From Planctomycetaceae bacterium (GTDB lineage: Bacteria > Planctomycetota > Planctomycetia > Pirellulales > Thermoguttaceae): a stretch of 7,523 bases of DNA. Positions 1-6,540 of the stretch are shown one piece after another; position 1 is the stretch's first letter; every line of letters begins with the position of its first letter. Made by a program: the position numbers and the translations under genes. The notes beneath the pieces are model-generated. The model did no database searches. It was not told the origin of the DNA and worked only from the letters and a program-made list of their open reading frames with translations. The stretch is from positions 1 to 7,523 of the forward strand of contig JAISBG010000671.1 of the NCBI GenBank assembly GCA_031266315.1, written 5' to 3'.

Positions 1-10
1 GGTTAAAATC

Positions 11-91
11 CTGCCTTTCAGGCAGTGGTCTCTTTGGTTCACAGCCGCAGGTCGCTGACCTGCGGTTATGAAAATACTGCCTTTCAGGCAG
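11..91. repeat. Cluster of three short perfect palindromes (REP-like)
   Basis: The 15-mer CTGCCTTTCAGGCAG occurs twice, at 11-25 and 77-91; each copy folds into a 6-bp stem with loop TTC. Between them, at 45-65, lies a GC-rich hairpin with a 9-bp arm CCGCAGGTC, loop GCT and a perfectly complementary second arm. All three have 3-base loops and sit in otherwise AT-rich, non-coding DNA. They resemble REP or other short interspersed palindromic elements. None is followed on either strand by a convincing U-run except the last, which is followed by GAGAAAAAAA on the plus strand. A terminator role for an upstream gene outside the window cannot be excluded. Confidence 0.7.
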
Positions 92-142
92 AGAAAAAAA
101 TACTACGGAATAGTTACGAATCTTTAATGATTTAATCTTACA

Positions 143-165
143 AAAATCGATTGTCAATCGGTTTT
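143..165. terminator. Possible bidirectional hairpin terminator
   Basis: Arms 143-152 and 156-165 form a 10-bp stem around loop GTC, with four A:T pairs at the base so that the descending arm ends in TTTT on the plus strand (one U-G wobble) and ATTTTT on the minus strand (one mismatch). It lies about 190 bp past the stop of the minus-strand VIT/VWA gene. It is AT-rich and short, so its termination strength is doubtful. The rest of 92-355 shows no gene; a weaker bulged hairpin is at 241-267. Confidence 0.3.
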
Positions 166-355
166 CAAGTTCCAATTTCAACAGCGGAAAGGAAAACAAA
201 AGAATTGCTGATTTTACCGGATTCCGCACAAAGTTACTAAGGTAATGCCGCCGCCAAAACGGTTACCAGTACCTCAAAAATTACAATTTCATAACCCGCG
301 CAGTATGATATTCATTTCGTTTCAGTTTTAGGAAGATATAGATAAATAAATTGGG

Positions 356-3300
356 TTAAAAATTAACTTCGCCGATTTCATATATTTCTGTAACATCGTT
401 GAGCGTAATACAAAGTGAACGCCGTGTTTCGTTGGCTCTGCCGTAGTTTGTGAAAATATCCACAAAAACAACACCCGGTGCCAAAGCGTCCGCTTTTTCT
501 TTTTCATTGTTGTCCGATTTGGAGTCTTCCTCGTCCCAATCATCAGAATCCCAATTAACAAAATCTTTTAGGTCTTCCCATTGATTTTCGAGTTCCCACA
601 ATTCATCATCATCGTTGTCTTTGATATCAAAACGTTCAAGAACAATTTTGTACGTTCCTTTTTCTGATTTACGTATCAAATATTGAGACAGATCATGATC
701 GTTTGTAATTAACGCTCCGCCGTGAACAGATAAACATCTATTGAGTTTACGTACAAATTCGCCGCTCGGTTCCGTAACAGCAAGGCAAACACGAACATTC
801 GGATGACTTGCCGACGCAACAATCCGAAGATCAACATCCAGCGGTTGTGTAACGTTTTGATCCTTGTCCGGCGTTCCAAATCCAAGTGTTTTTCCTTTTA
901 CCGCCATTCGCTGCATTTCTTGTAACGTAACAAGACAAAAATGATCATAGTCGTTATCGTAGCTATAATGATCCCAAACTGTTTTGATCAATTTCTGAAA
1001 TGATTCACAAGATTGAACGAAATGTTCCCGATCAGGAGTTTTTTGAAATAAAAATGAAAGAATAAGTCCGCGTAAGGCGATGGGATCGTTTTCTTTTAAT
1101 TCAAGAGCCTCCCGAAACAGTAAAACGGCAAGATCGGTTTGATTCCACTGAAGCATCAGGAATCCCATCATTTGTAACGTTATGAGATCATCACTGAATT
1201 CAATTTCCGGCAAATTACTGAGAATCCGTAACGCAGTTTCTGTATCGCCGAGTTCATGAAACAGTATTGCCGATTCCCAATAAAAAGACGGTGAATTTTG
1301 ATATTGTTTTCGTTGTTCCAGATAAACAGTATAAGGTGATTGTTCCGACGCAGTAGCGGCATTTCGAATAATCTCAAGGTACGGCGAATCAGCATCACGC
1401 GGTTGTAACACAATATTCGGCGTCACCGTTGGCGATGGATTCTGTGTGTTGCTTCCGCTCATTCCGCCGCCCATGCCGCCCATGCCGAATCCCCCACCGC
1501 TGTAACGATATGACCGGTTTGACGGAGAAGCAAAAGCTTCCGTCATATCGGCATATTGTGGTACAAATTTATATCCGTCAGGAACTTCAAACGAATGATC
1601 CCACCAGCATGTAAGAATATCCCAGCTTCGGCGAAGATTCCGCATTCCCCTGATTTGCCGTTCTTTCGCGACTTTCTGTACACGATTATTCCATAGCGTT
1701 TTACGATCTCGGTATTGCGTTTGCATTTCAGGCAATGACGCGGGCGGTTCGACCATAAATTCAATATATTGTTGAATTGATTCAAGAACCAACAAGGTGG
1801 TTTCCGGAGTAACAATATTGTACTTTAAACCAAGTTCGCGAATCTTCCGGCGATTTTTTGTTGCATAACGAATGAGTGAACGAAGCCGGAGTTGCGCCCA
1901 AATACGTTCGGCAAGAGAATCGTTATAGACATTATTGTCAATATTATTATGTTCCGCAACAGAAATCGGTATCGTTTCTGCTGTTTCGCCAACGCCAATT
2001 AATGCACAAAAATCAAGAGCGGTCTGATTTTGAAAATAGGCAACGAAAAAAGAATCTTTCAATATTCCCATAGGCGGTTGACTTGTTACTGACTTACCGC
2101 TCTGAAAACCTGTGATCAATGTAATCTTTCCGATACCGTCCAATATTTCCGAAACATTATTTTGTGAGAGATGAAACATTGTTCCGCCGCTTGATCTTGT
2201 AATAAATTGAAGTTCCGGACTATGTTGACTGTTTCCGGTTCCGATTACATAGAACGGCGATTTTAATACTACAAAATCTTCAATCGTATTTGAGTGATAA
2301 TTATAATTTCCGTCCGAAAAAAGAATGGACAAATCCGGCTGAAGACGATGTGTAAATATTGATAAAAAATTTGTTCCGCCGTCATACGGGATATTTTTCA
2401 GTGTTTCAAATAATTTTTCATAACTTTTAACATTGAATGACTGAACCGGTTCCGGTGTATCACGGAAAACAACTAAATCAACATCGCATTTTTTTGTTTC
2501 AAGATATTGCCGAAGTAATTCTAATTCCTGTGTATGATCGATATGGAGTCGTGAACCGGAAGCGTCCCAATAAACGGCAATACGATTCGGTTGCGCTAAT
2601 TTCTCCTCCAACTCCAACCGTTTCGGTTCCAGACGTTTTCGGATGTCGTCCGTCGGAATACGTGTTACGAAATAATTGCCTTCCGGCGCGGAAAAAGTAA
2701 CGGTTTCTTGGTTGTTATTTGGCGGAAATTCGAGGCGGAGATTCTCTTTGGGGTGAAATTTTTCGCATGTTATATTGGCGATACGTGTTTTGATGTCAAA
2801 TTTTAATTCCGATAACTCACTGTTCAATTCACCGCAGACAATTTTCGGCAACACGTCTGTTTTTGAAGCGTCGATTTCAATAGAAAACGTAGCGATTTGT
2901 CCGTCAAATTTAATCGGCAAGGTATATTTTGAAGCGTCAATCAGGTCAGTGTAACGAATTCGGATTGTTCGTGAAGTTTCAGGATCTATCGGAAAAATAC
3001 GGCTTTTGAACGCATTTTTACCGCTCCATTCGACAAGACCGGGATCAATACCGCGCCGTTCGATTTCGTTAAAAATAACTGTTGCCCGTTTTTTCGGAAC
3101 AGCAACACCATCAACCATTTCACCATTAATATCCAAAGCGTAACCGTCAACTGTTGCGCCGTCAGGTAACGGAAACGTGAACACTCCTTCCACAGTTTCA
3201 TCAGCGGGATTGTAAAACTCATAACTTATTGTAACTTCAATAAGAAATCGGACAATCCGTACAGAATAACCGCATTGAATAAGTTCGAGTGGTTTTGCGT

Positions 3301-3505
3301 TACCTTCTTTTCCGGCAACAACAAGCGACGGACTCACTGCATGTGTCGATGCAAACTCCGGCGCAGCGGCAAAAAGAGTGTTCATTCTTTTGATACGTTC
3401 CGGTGTTTCTCTGTTACTGAAGTCGAAGTCACCGAATTGAGCTTCAGTAACAGAAAACGGAATCAATAAAATAACAAACCACATTAAAATTGTTAAATGT
3501 TTCAT
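356..3505 (-). CDS. Exported VIT/VWA-domain protein with TPR-like repeats and a DUF2135-like C-terminus
   Basis: The product has 1049 residues. Residues 1-22 form a signal peptide ending in VTEA, so it should be exported. Residues about 73-190 match a VIT domain, with the hallmarks YEFYNPADETVEGVFTFPLP and FNEIERRGIDPGLVE. Residues about 307-460 are a von Willebrand A domain with a complete metal site: D314, S316 and S318 (DASGS), T378 (GGT) and D398 (SDG). Residues 557-576 carry the family motif ELGLKYNIVTPETTLLVLES. A Gly/Met-rich linker (669-684) leads to helical TPR-like repeats (about 735-845). The end (about 889-1049) resembles DUF2135, interrupted by an Asp/Glu-rich insert (960-1006). 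The architecture resembles inter-alpha-trypsin-inhibitor heavy-chain-like proteins, common and uncharacterised in Planctomycetota. The role is unknown; metal-dependent protein binding at the envelope is an inference. The ATG at 3505 is chosen because the signal peptide starts there; no Shine-Dalgarno is visible. Confidence 0.9.
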   Translation of the reverse strand: MKHLTILMWFVILLIPFSVTEAQFGDFDFSNRETPERIKRMNTLFAAAPEFASTHAVSPSLVVAGKEGNAKPLELIQCGYSVRIVRFLIEVTISYEFYNPADETVEGVFTFPLPDGATVDGYALDINGEMVDGVAVPKKRATVIFNEIERRGIDPGLVEWSGKNAFKSRIFPIDPETSRTIRIRYTDLIDASKYTLPIKFDGQIATFSIEIDASKTDVLPKIVCGELNSELSELKFDIKTRIANITCEKFHPKENLRLEFPPNNNQETVTFSAPEGNYFVTRIPTDDIRKRLEPKRLELEEKLAQPNRIAVYWDASGSRLHIDHTQELELLRQYLETKKCDVDLVVFRDTPEPVQSFNVKSYEKLFETLKNIPYDGGTNFLSIFTHRLQPDLSILFSDGNYNYHSNTIEDFVVLKSPFYVIGTGNSQHSPELQFITRSSGGTMFHLSQNNVSEILDGIGKITLITGFQSGKSVTSQPPMGILKDSFFVAYFQNQTALDFCALIGVGETAETIPISVAEHNNIDNNVYNDSLAERIWAQLRLRSLIRYATKNRRKIRELGLKYNIVTPETTLLVLESIQQYIEFMVEPPASLPEMQTQYRDRKTLWNNRVQKVAKERQIRGMRNLRRSWDILTCWWDHSFEVPDGYKFVPQYADMTEAFASPSNRSYRYSGGGFGMGGMGGGMSGSNTQNPSPTVTPNIVLQPRDADSPYLEIIRNAATASEQSPYTVYLEQRKQYQNSPSFYWESAILFHELGDTETALRILSNLPEIEFSDDLITLQMMGFLMLQWNQTDLAVLLFREALELKENDPIALRGLILSFLFQKTPDREHFVQSCESFQKLIKTVWDHYSYDNDYDHFCLVTLQEMQRMAVKGKTLGFGTPDKDQNVTQPLDVDLRIVASASHPNVRVCLAVTEPSGEFVRKLNRCLSVHGGALITNDHDLSQYLIRKSEKGTYKIVLERFDIKDNDDDELWELENQWEDLKDFVNWDSDDWDEEDSKSDNNEKEKADALAPGVVFVDIFTNYGRANETRRSLCITLNDVTEIYEIGEVNF

Positions 3506-3521
3506 GGTATTTTTGAAAAAA

Positions 3522-3626
3522 GAGGTTGGGGTAATATTCCAGTGAAATTTTTATTTTTTATAACAATAATATTCATTATGTTTTTAATTACGAGCAATAC
3601 AAACAGAACCAAATGCAAACAACCTC
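3522..3626 (-). promoter_or_regulatory. Long-range inverted repeat with U-run ahead of the VIT/VWA start
   Basis: Read on the minus strand, GAGGTTG (3626-3620) is complementary to CAACCTC (3528-3522), which is followed directly by TTTTTT (3521-3516), ten bases before the ATG. A 7-bp stem closing a loop of about 90 bases and ending in a U-run looks attenuator-like, but such a short repeat could arise by chance over this distance. The remaining 3506-3786 gap is AT-rich. I found no convincing promoter for the VIT/VWA gene in it. Confidence 0.2.
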
Positions 3627-3652
3627 CCAACATGATGTTTTTCACATACCCT

Positions 3653-3682
3653 TTGAATTTTGTCAATATTATCCGCTATAAT
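3653..3682 (+). promoter_or_regulatory. Sigma-70-like promoter without an evident gene
   Basis: TTGAAT (3653-3658), an 18-base spacer and a perfect TATAAT (3677-3682) lie on the plus strand. The predicted start is near 3689. No plausible plus-strand gene follows; transcription would run antisense into the 3' end of proS. In AT-rich DNA a chance match is quite possible. Confidence 0.35.
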
Positions 3683-3786
3683 ACTATTCAACATCTTTGT
3701 CTTTTCTGTAATTTTTTCGTGTGAACGGCTGTATTAAAATGTTACATGAATAGATTTGTTTTGCATGGTTTTATTAGCAACGATTA

Positions 3787-5586
3787 TTATTTTGTACGAT
3801 TATCAAAGCGTTCACCGGTTTCGCGTTCTGATTTGATCCAATGAGTAATTGTTTTAACGGCTTCGTTGATTGGAATCATTGTTGTTTCTTTTTCCCAACG
3901 CCATTTGATTTCGAGTTTGCTTTCCGCAAGTCCCTTGTCGCCGATAACAACACGAAGCGGAAAACCAATCAAATCAATGTCCTTGAATTTCACGCCTGCA
4001 CGTTGATCGCGGTCATCAATCAAACAATCAATTTGTCCTTGTGTTTGCAGATTTTGCGCCAATTCGTCCGCTAGTTTCATGGCTCGCTCGTCGGACACTT
4101 TCATCGGGCAAATCACCACTTCATACGGCGCAAGATTCACGGGAAAAATCATTCCGGCATTGTCATACGAAGTTTCAATAAGTCCCGCAATAATCCGGTT
4201 CACTCCAATTCCGTAACAACCCATAATAATTGTCTTTTGTGTTTCGTCCGCATCAAGAAATTTAGCGTTCAAACTGTCGGAATATTTTGTTCCCAATTTG
4301 AAAACATGCCCAACCTCAATGGCTTCCCGAATTTTCACGGTAGAATTGCAACGCGGGCAAGCATCGCCGTCAACAGCGTTACGGAAATCGTCGATTTTGT
4401 CCGGTGTCCAATCACCTTGAGGTGTACGAAACGGATTGACATTGACCAGATGTTTATCGGCTTTGTTCGCGCCGACAATCGCGTTGACCATTTCCATAAC
4501 AGCGTGATCCGCATAAATCGGAATTTGTTGCGCCAACCCAACTGGTCCCGCAAAACCAACCGGTGCCCCTGTTACGGATTCAATCGTTTTCACATCAGCC
4601 AATTCTAATTTTGTTGCGTTCAGAACACGTTTAATTTTATTTTCGTTCGCATCGTGATCGCCGCGAATTAACACCGCAATCGGTTGCAAGGAACCATTCG
4701 ATTGCGGATTATCCGCAACATAAATCAGCGTTTTAATCAACTTCGTCGGTTTCACTTTAAGAAACTTACAAACTTGCTCAATCGTGTGCGCGCCCGGCGT
4801 ATCAAGCTCCGCAATTGCTTTAAACGGTACACTTTCCACCGGTTGATCTTTACCGAAAGAACCGATTTCGGCTTTTTCCGTATTGGCGGCATAACCGCAA
4901 GTTTCACAGTGAACAACCTTATCTTCACCGTTTGGAGACGGAATCATAAACTCGTGCGACGCATCGCCGCCAATAGGACCGGATTCCGCCTCCACCGGCA
5001 AAAACGGCAACCCGCAACGCCGGAATATTTTACAATACGCATCGTACATTTTTTTATACGTTTCATTAAGCGATTCCAGAGTTGTGTGAAAACTGTACGC
5101 ATCTTTCATAATAAATTCACTGGTTCGCAACACGCCAAATCGCGGACGTTCTTCGTTACGGAATTTCGTTTGAATCTGATACAACGTGACCGGAAGTTGC
5201 CGATAACTCGAAACAAAACGCGAAACAAGATCAGTTACTTCTTCTTCGTGAGTAGGACAAAACACAACCGGAATTTTTTTTCCGCCGCGAGATAATTGCG
5301 ATTTAATCAAGACATCGCCAAATGCTTCAACACGGTTTGTTTGTTCGTAAAGCGAAATTGGGCAGAGTGCGGACATGAGAAGTTCAACCGCTCCGACGCG
5401 GTTCATCTCTTCGCGAACAATTTGTGTTGCCTTTTGAAGCGACCGGAGACCAAGCGGCAAATAAGTGTAGGCTCCAGCCATCACCTGAGCAATCAAACCG
5501 GCACGAAGCATCAGAATATGAGAAGGAATTTCCGCGCCCTCAGGCGTTTCTTTCATTGTAGGAATCAGCGTTTTCGACCAATACAT
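3787..5586 (-). CDS. proS: Prolyl-tRNA synthetase (bacterial type)
   Basis: Class II aminoacyl-tRNA synthetase that charges tRNA-Pro with proline in the cytoplasm, 599 residues from the ATG at 5586. The N-terminus ([12 protein letters not shown], then SHILMLRAG and [12 protein letters not shown]) is canonical. THEE lies at 112-115, motif 2 at about 139-165 ([12 protein letters not shown], then [15 protein letters not shown] [11 protein letters not shown]), and motif 3 at 456-467 ([12 protein letters not shown]). The bacterial editing insertion (INS) occupies about 225-405, flanked by two CxxC pairs (C227/C230 and C410/C413) that may bind zinc. The C-terminal anticodon-binding domain spans about 485-599 ([21 protein letters not shown]). 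The reading frame continues upstream to a TTG at 5661, but that 25-residue extension is not family-like and overlaps the promoter, so 5586 is preferred. No Shine-Dalgarno precedes it. It is divergent from the queD-like gene. Confidence 0.96.
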   Translation of the reverse strand: MYWSKTLIPTMKETPEGAEIPSHILMLRAGLIAQVMAGAYTYLPLGLRSLQKATQIVREEMNRVGAVELLMSALCPISLYEQTNRVEAFGDVLIKSQLSRGGKKIPVVFCPTHEEEVTDLVSRFVSSYRQLPVTLYQIQTKFRNEERPRFGVLRTSEFIMKDAYSFHTTLESLNETYKKMYDAYCKIFRRCGLPFLPVEAESGPIGGDASHEFMIPSPNGEDKVVHCETCGYAANTEKAEIGSFGKDQPVESVPFKAIAELDTPGAHTIEQVCKFLKVKPTKLIKTLIYVADNPQSNGSLQPIAVLIRGDHDANENKIKRVLNATKLELADVKTIESVTGAPVGFAGPVGLAQQIPIYADHAVMEMVNAIVGANKADKHLVNVNPFRTPQGDWTPDKIDDFRNAVDGDACPRCNSTVKIREAIEVGHVFKLGTKYSDSLNAKFLDADETQKTIIMGCYGIGVNRIIAGLIETSYDNAGMIFPVNLAPYEVVICPMKVSDERAMKLADELAQNLQTQGQIDCLIDDRDQRAGVKFKDIDLIGFPLRVVIGDKGLAESKLEIKWRWEKETTMIPINEAVKTITHWIKSERETGERFDNRTK

Positions 5587-5632
5587 GGAAATAAAATAAA
5601 TAAAGTTTAATCTGGAAAAACAAGACCGAATC

Positions 5633-5661
5633 ATTATCTTGCCGGTCAACCAACCTGTCAA
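5633..5661 (-). promoter_or_regulatory. proS promoter (sigma-70 type)
   Basis: On the minus strand, a perfect -35 TTGACA (5661-5656), a 17-base spacer and -10 GATAAT (5638-5633) predict initiation near 5626 and a leader of about 40 bases before the proS ATG at 5586. The TTG of the -35 box is the same TTG that would be an alternative proS start. Confidence 0.8.
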
Positions 5662-5697
5662 GTGGACATATCCTTGAAATAGATAAAGTAAAAACTC

Positions 5698-5726
5698 TTG
5701 ATTTTAAAACAAAAAACCACTAAAAT
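5698..5726 (+). promoter_or_regulatory. queD-like gene promoter (sigma-70 type)
   Basis: TTGATT (5698-5703), a 17-base spacer and TAAAAT (5721-5726) predict a start near 5733 and a leader of about 47 bases before the ATG at 5780. It diverges from the proS promoter; the two -35 boxes are about 36 bp apart. Confidence 0.65.
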
Positions 5727-5779
5727 ATTATCTCAATTTCAAAAATGGTTGAATAATTACCTTTTACTTATTTATATTT

Positions 5780-6199
5780 ATGTTTACGATTTCGCGTGAA
5801 TTTACGTTTTGTTATGGGCATCGTTTACAGAATCACAGTGGTAAATGTGCGCATCCGCATGGTCATAATGCCCGTGTTCGGATTGTATTGGAGAGTGATT
5901 GCTTGAACGAACAAGGAATGGTTTTTGATTTTACGGAACAAAAAAGAACTATCGGACAATGGATTGAAAATCATCTCGACCACCGAATGATCTTGCAAAA
6001 CAATGATCCGCTCGTTGAAATATTGGAACAAATGAATGAGCCGATTTTCCTTTTGCCTCAACAACCGACAGCGGAAAATATTGCTCGACTTTTATTTGAA
6101 AAAACAGAAGAATTTGGTTTTCCCGTCCAGTCGGTTACATTTTGGGAAACCGATCAATGCAGTGCGGAATACCGAAAGATAACTCCTAAAAACTTTTAA
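5780..6199 (+). CDS. queD: 6-carboxytetrahydropterin synthase / 6-pyruvoyltetrahydropterin synthase family
   Basis: A 139-residue protein of the PTPS/QueD fold, the usual length for the family. Family members convert 7,8-dihydroneopterin triphosphate to 6-carboxytetrahydropterin (QueD, queuosine precursor pathway) or to 6-pyruvoyltetrahydropterin. The zinc ligands are H14 (FCYGHRL) and H27 and H29, and the catalytic cysteine C23 lies in a CxxxHGH motif (CAHPHGH). Further conserved points are MVFDF (46-50), the D67-H68 pair in [13 protein letters not shown] (96-100) with E99, and E123 in [10 protein letters not shown]. The presence of Cys rather than Glu argues against the PTPS-III folate subtype. 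No other queuosine gene is in view, so QueD versus a broader pterin role is inferred. The start is ATG with no Shine-Dalgarno; a promoter lies 54 bp upstream. The gene is convergent with flgN, with a remnant-filled gap between them. Confidence 0.85.
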   Translation: MFTISREFTFCYGHRLQNHSGKCAHPHGHNARVRIVLESDCLNEQGMVFDFTEQKRTIGQWIENHLDHRMILQNNDPLVEILEQMNEPIFLLPQQPTAENIARLLFEKTEEFGFPVQSVTFWETDQCSAEYRKITPKNF

Positions 6200-6204
6200 C
6201 AAAA

Positions 6205-6426
6205 TTCTTATCTCTTGTCCGTTCTTCACCGTTCGGCTTTACTTTCGTCAAACTTCTTGTGGTTATTGCGATTATCGGCGTGTTAATCGCACTTCTGTTG
6301 CCGGCGGTTCAGGCGGCACGGAGAATGCAGTGTACAAACAAGTTGAAACAATTTGGGGTGGCTTTGCACAACTATCATGATAGCCAGCGGTGGAATGCCT
6401 TCCGGTATGTCGGGATTGCCGAACCG
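6205..6426 (+). pseudogene. Decayed DUF1559 prepilin-like gene, 5' fragment
   Basis: In frame from about 6205 the sequence reads SLVRSSP, then [36 protein letters not shown], and ALHNYHDSQ. This is the unmistakable N-terminus of the DUF1559 prepilin-type proteins of Planctomycetota: cleavage and methylation motif, hydrophobic pilin helix, then the conserved Cys-Thr-Asn and HNYHD blocks. It is broken in several ways. No ATG is visible in the expected place. The near-invariant Glu at +5 after the G|F cleavage site is Lys. The usual QAAREAARRMQC is shortened to QAARRMQC, as if 12 bp between two GCGGCACGG copies had been lost. After HNYHD the frame seems to shift (the next frame reads MPSGMSGLP, as expected for this family). 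The remaining roughly 200 residues are absent and the sequence runs into a tRNA fragment. A GTG-started 88-residue ORF exists here but is not a plausible functional protein. Confidence 0.85.
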
Positions 6427-6468
6427 TTCACACGGCAGAGGTCACAGGTTCGAATCCTGCGCCGCCCA
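6427..6468 (+). pseudogene. 3' half of a tRNA, probably tRNA-Val(CAC)
   Basis: The 42 bases fit tRNA positions 32-73 exactly: anticodon loop TTCACAC (anticodon CAC), 3' anticodon arm GGCAG, variable loop AGGTC, T arm ACAGG-TTCGAAT-CCTGC, acceptor strand GCCGCCC and discriminator A. The matching 5' acceptor strand (GGGCGGC expected) is not found upstream, and the bases before the loop (AACCG) do not pair with GGCAG. Position 49-65 is an A-C mismatch. It is therefore a partial copy, either a decayed tRNA or an attachment-site remnant. The isotype depends on the first seven bases really belonging to the tRNA. Confidence 0.7.
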
Positions 6469-6529
6469 ATCTCTACTTTGCACTTTCTAAAAAATAACTC
6501 TTTTATTGCTGTTGCAAAGTTATAGAGAT
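6469..6529. repeat. Imperfect long inverted repeat directly after the tRNA fragment
   Basis: ATCTCT plus ACTTTGCA (6469-6482) is complementary to TGCAAAGT (6513-6520) and AGAGAT (6524-6529), giving 14 paired bases with a 3-base bulge (TAT) and a 30-base AT-rich loop. It begins at the base after the tRNA discriminator and ends 11 bp before the flgN stop codon. It may act as a terminator between the convergent queD and flgN genes, though no clean U-run follows the stem, or it may be part of an integration scar. Confidence 0.6.
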
Positions 6530-6540
6530 TTGTCTGACCG

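Noticed and set aside
11..91. CRISPR array
   Set aside because: Only two 15-bp identical units exist, they are perfect palindromes, and the interval between them is itself a hairpin. There is no regular spacer series and no cas gene.
3497..3724. 75-residue plus-strand ORF with a hydrophobic segment (FLFFITIIFIMFLIT)
   Set aside because: Hydrophobicity follows from the AT-rich sequence. It overlaps the VIT/VWA start, lacks a ribosome binding site and resembles no family.
4684..5610. Long plus-strand open frames (203 and 104 residues) antisense to proS
   Set aside because: They are exact shadows of proS, which has full family motifs. Their translations are rich in Arg, Phe, Asn and His with no recognisable domain, and they have no promoter or ribosome binding site.
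5749..5778. Second promoter TTGAAT-18-TATATT just before the queD-like gene
   Set aside because: Its predicted start would fall inside the coding region after the ATG at 5780, and the conserved N-terminus ([14 protein letters not shown]) needs that ATG. The promoter at 5698-5726 fits better.
6388..6468. Complete tRNA with a 6-base insertion in the anticodon arm
   Set aside because: Removing GAACCG would give a fair anticodon stem (TTGCC/GGCAG), but the D loop would be too short and the 5' acceptor would mispair at three of seven positions. The upstream bases are better explained as DUF1559 coding sequence.
6259..6525. 88-residue GTG-started ORF as a functional prepilin
   Set aside because: The start lies inside the pilin helix, the processing motif is upstream of it, and the C-terminus is translated tRNA sequence. 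It is a fragment.
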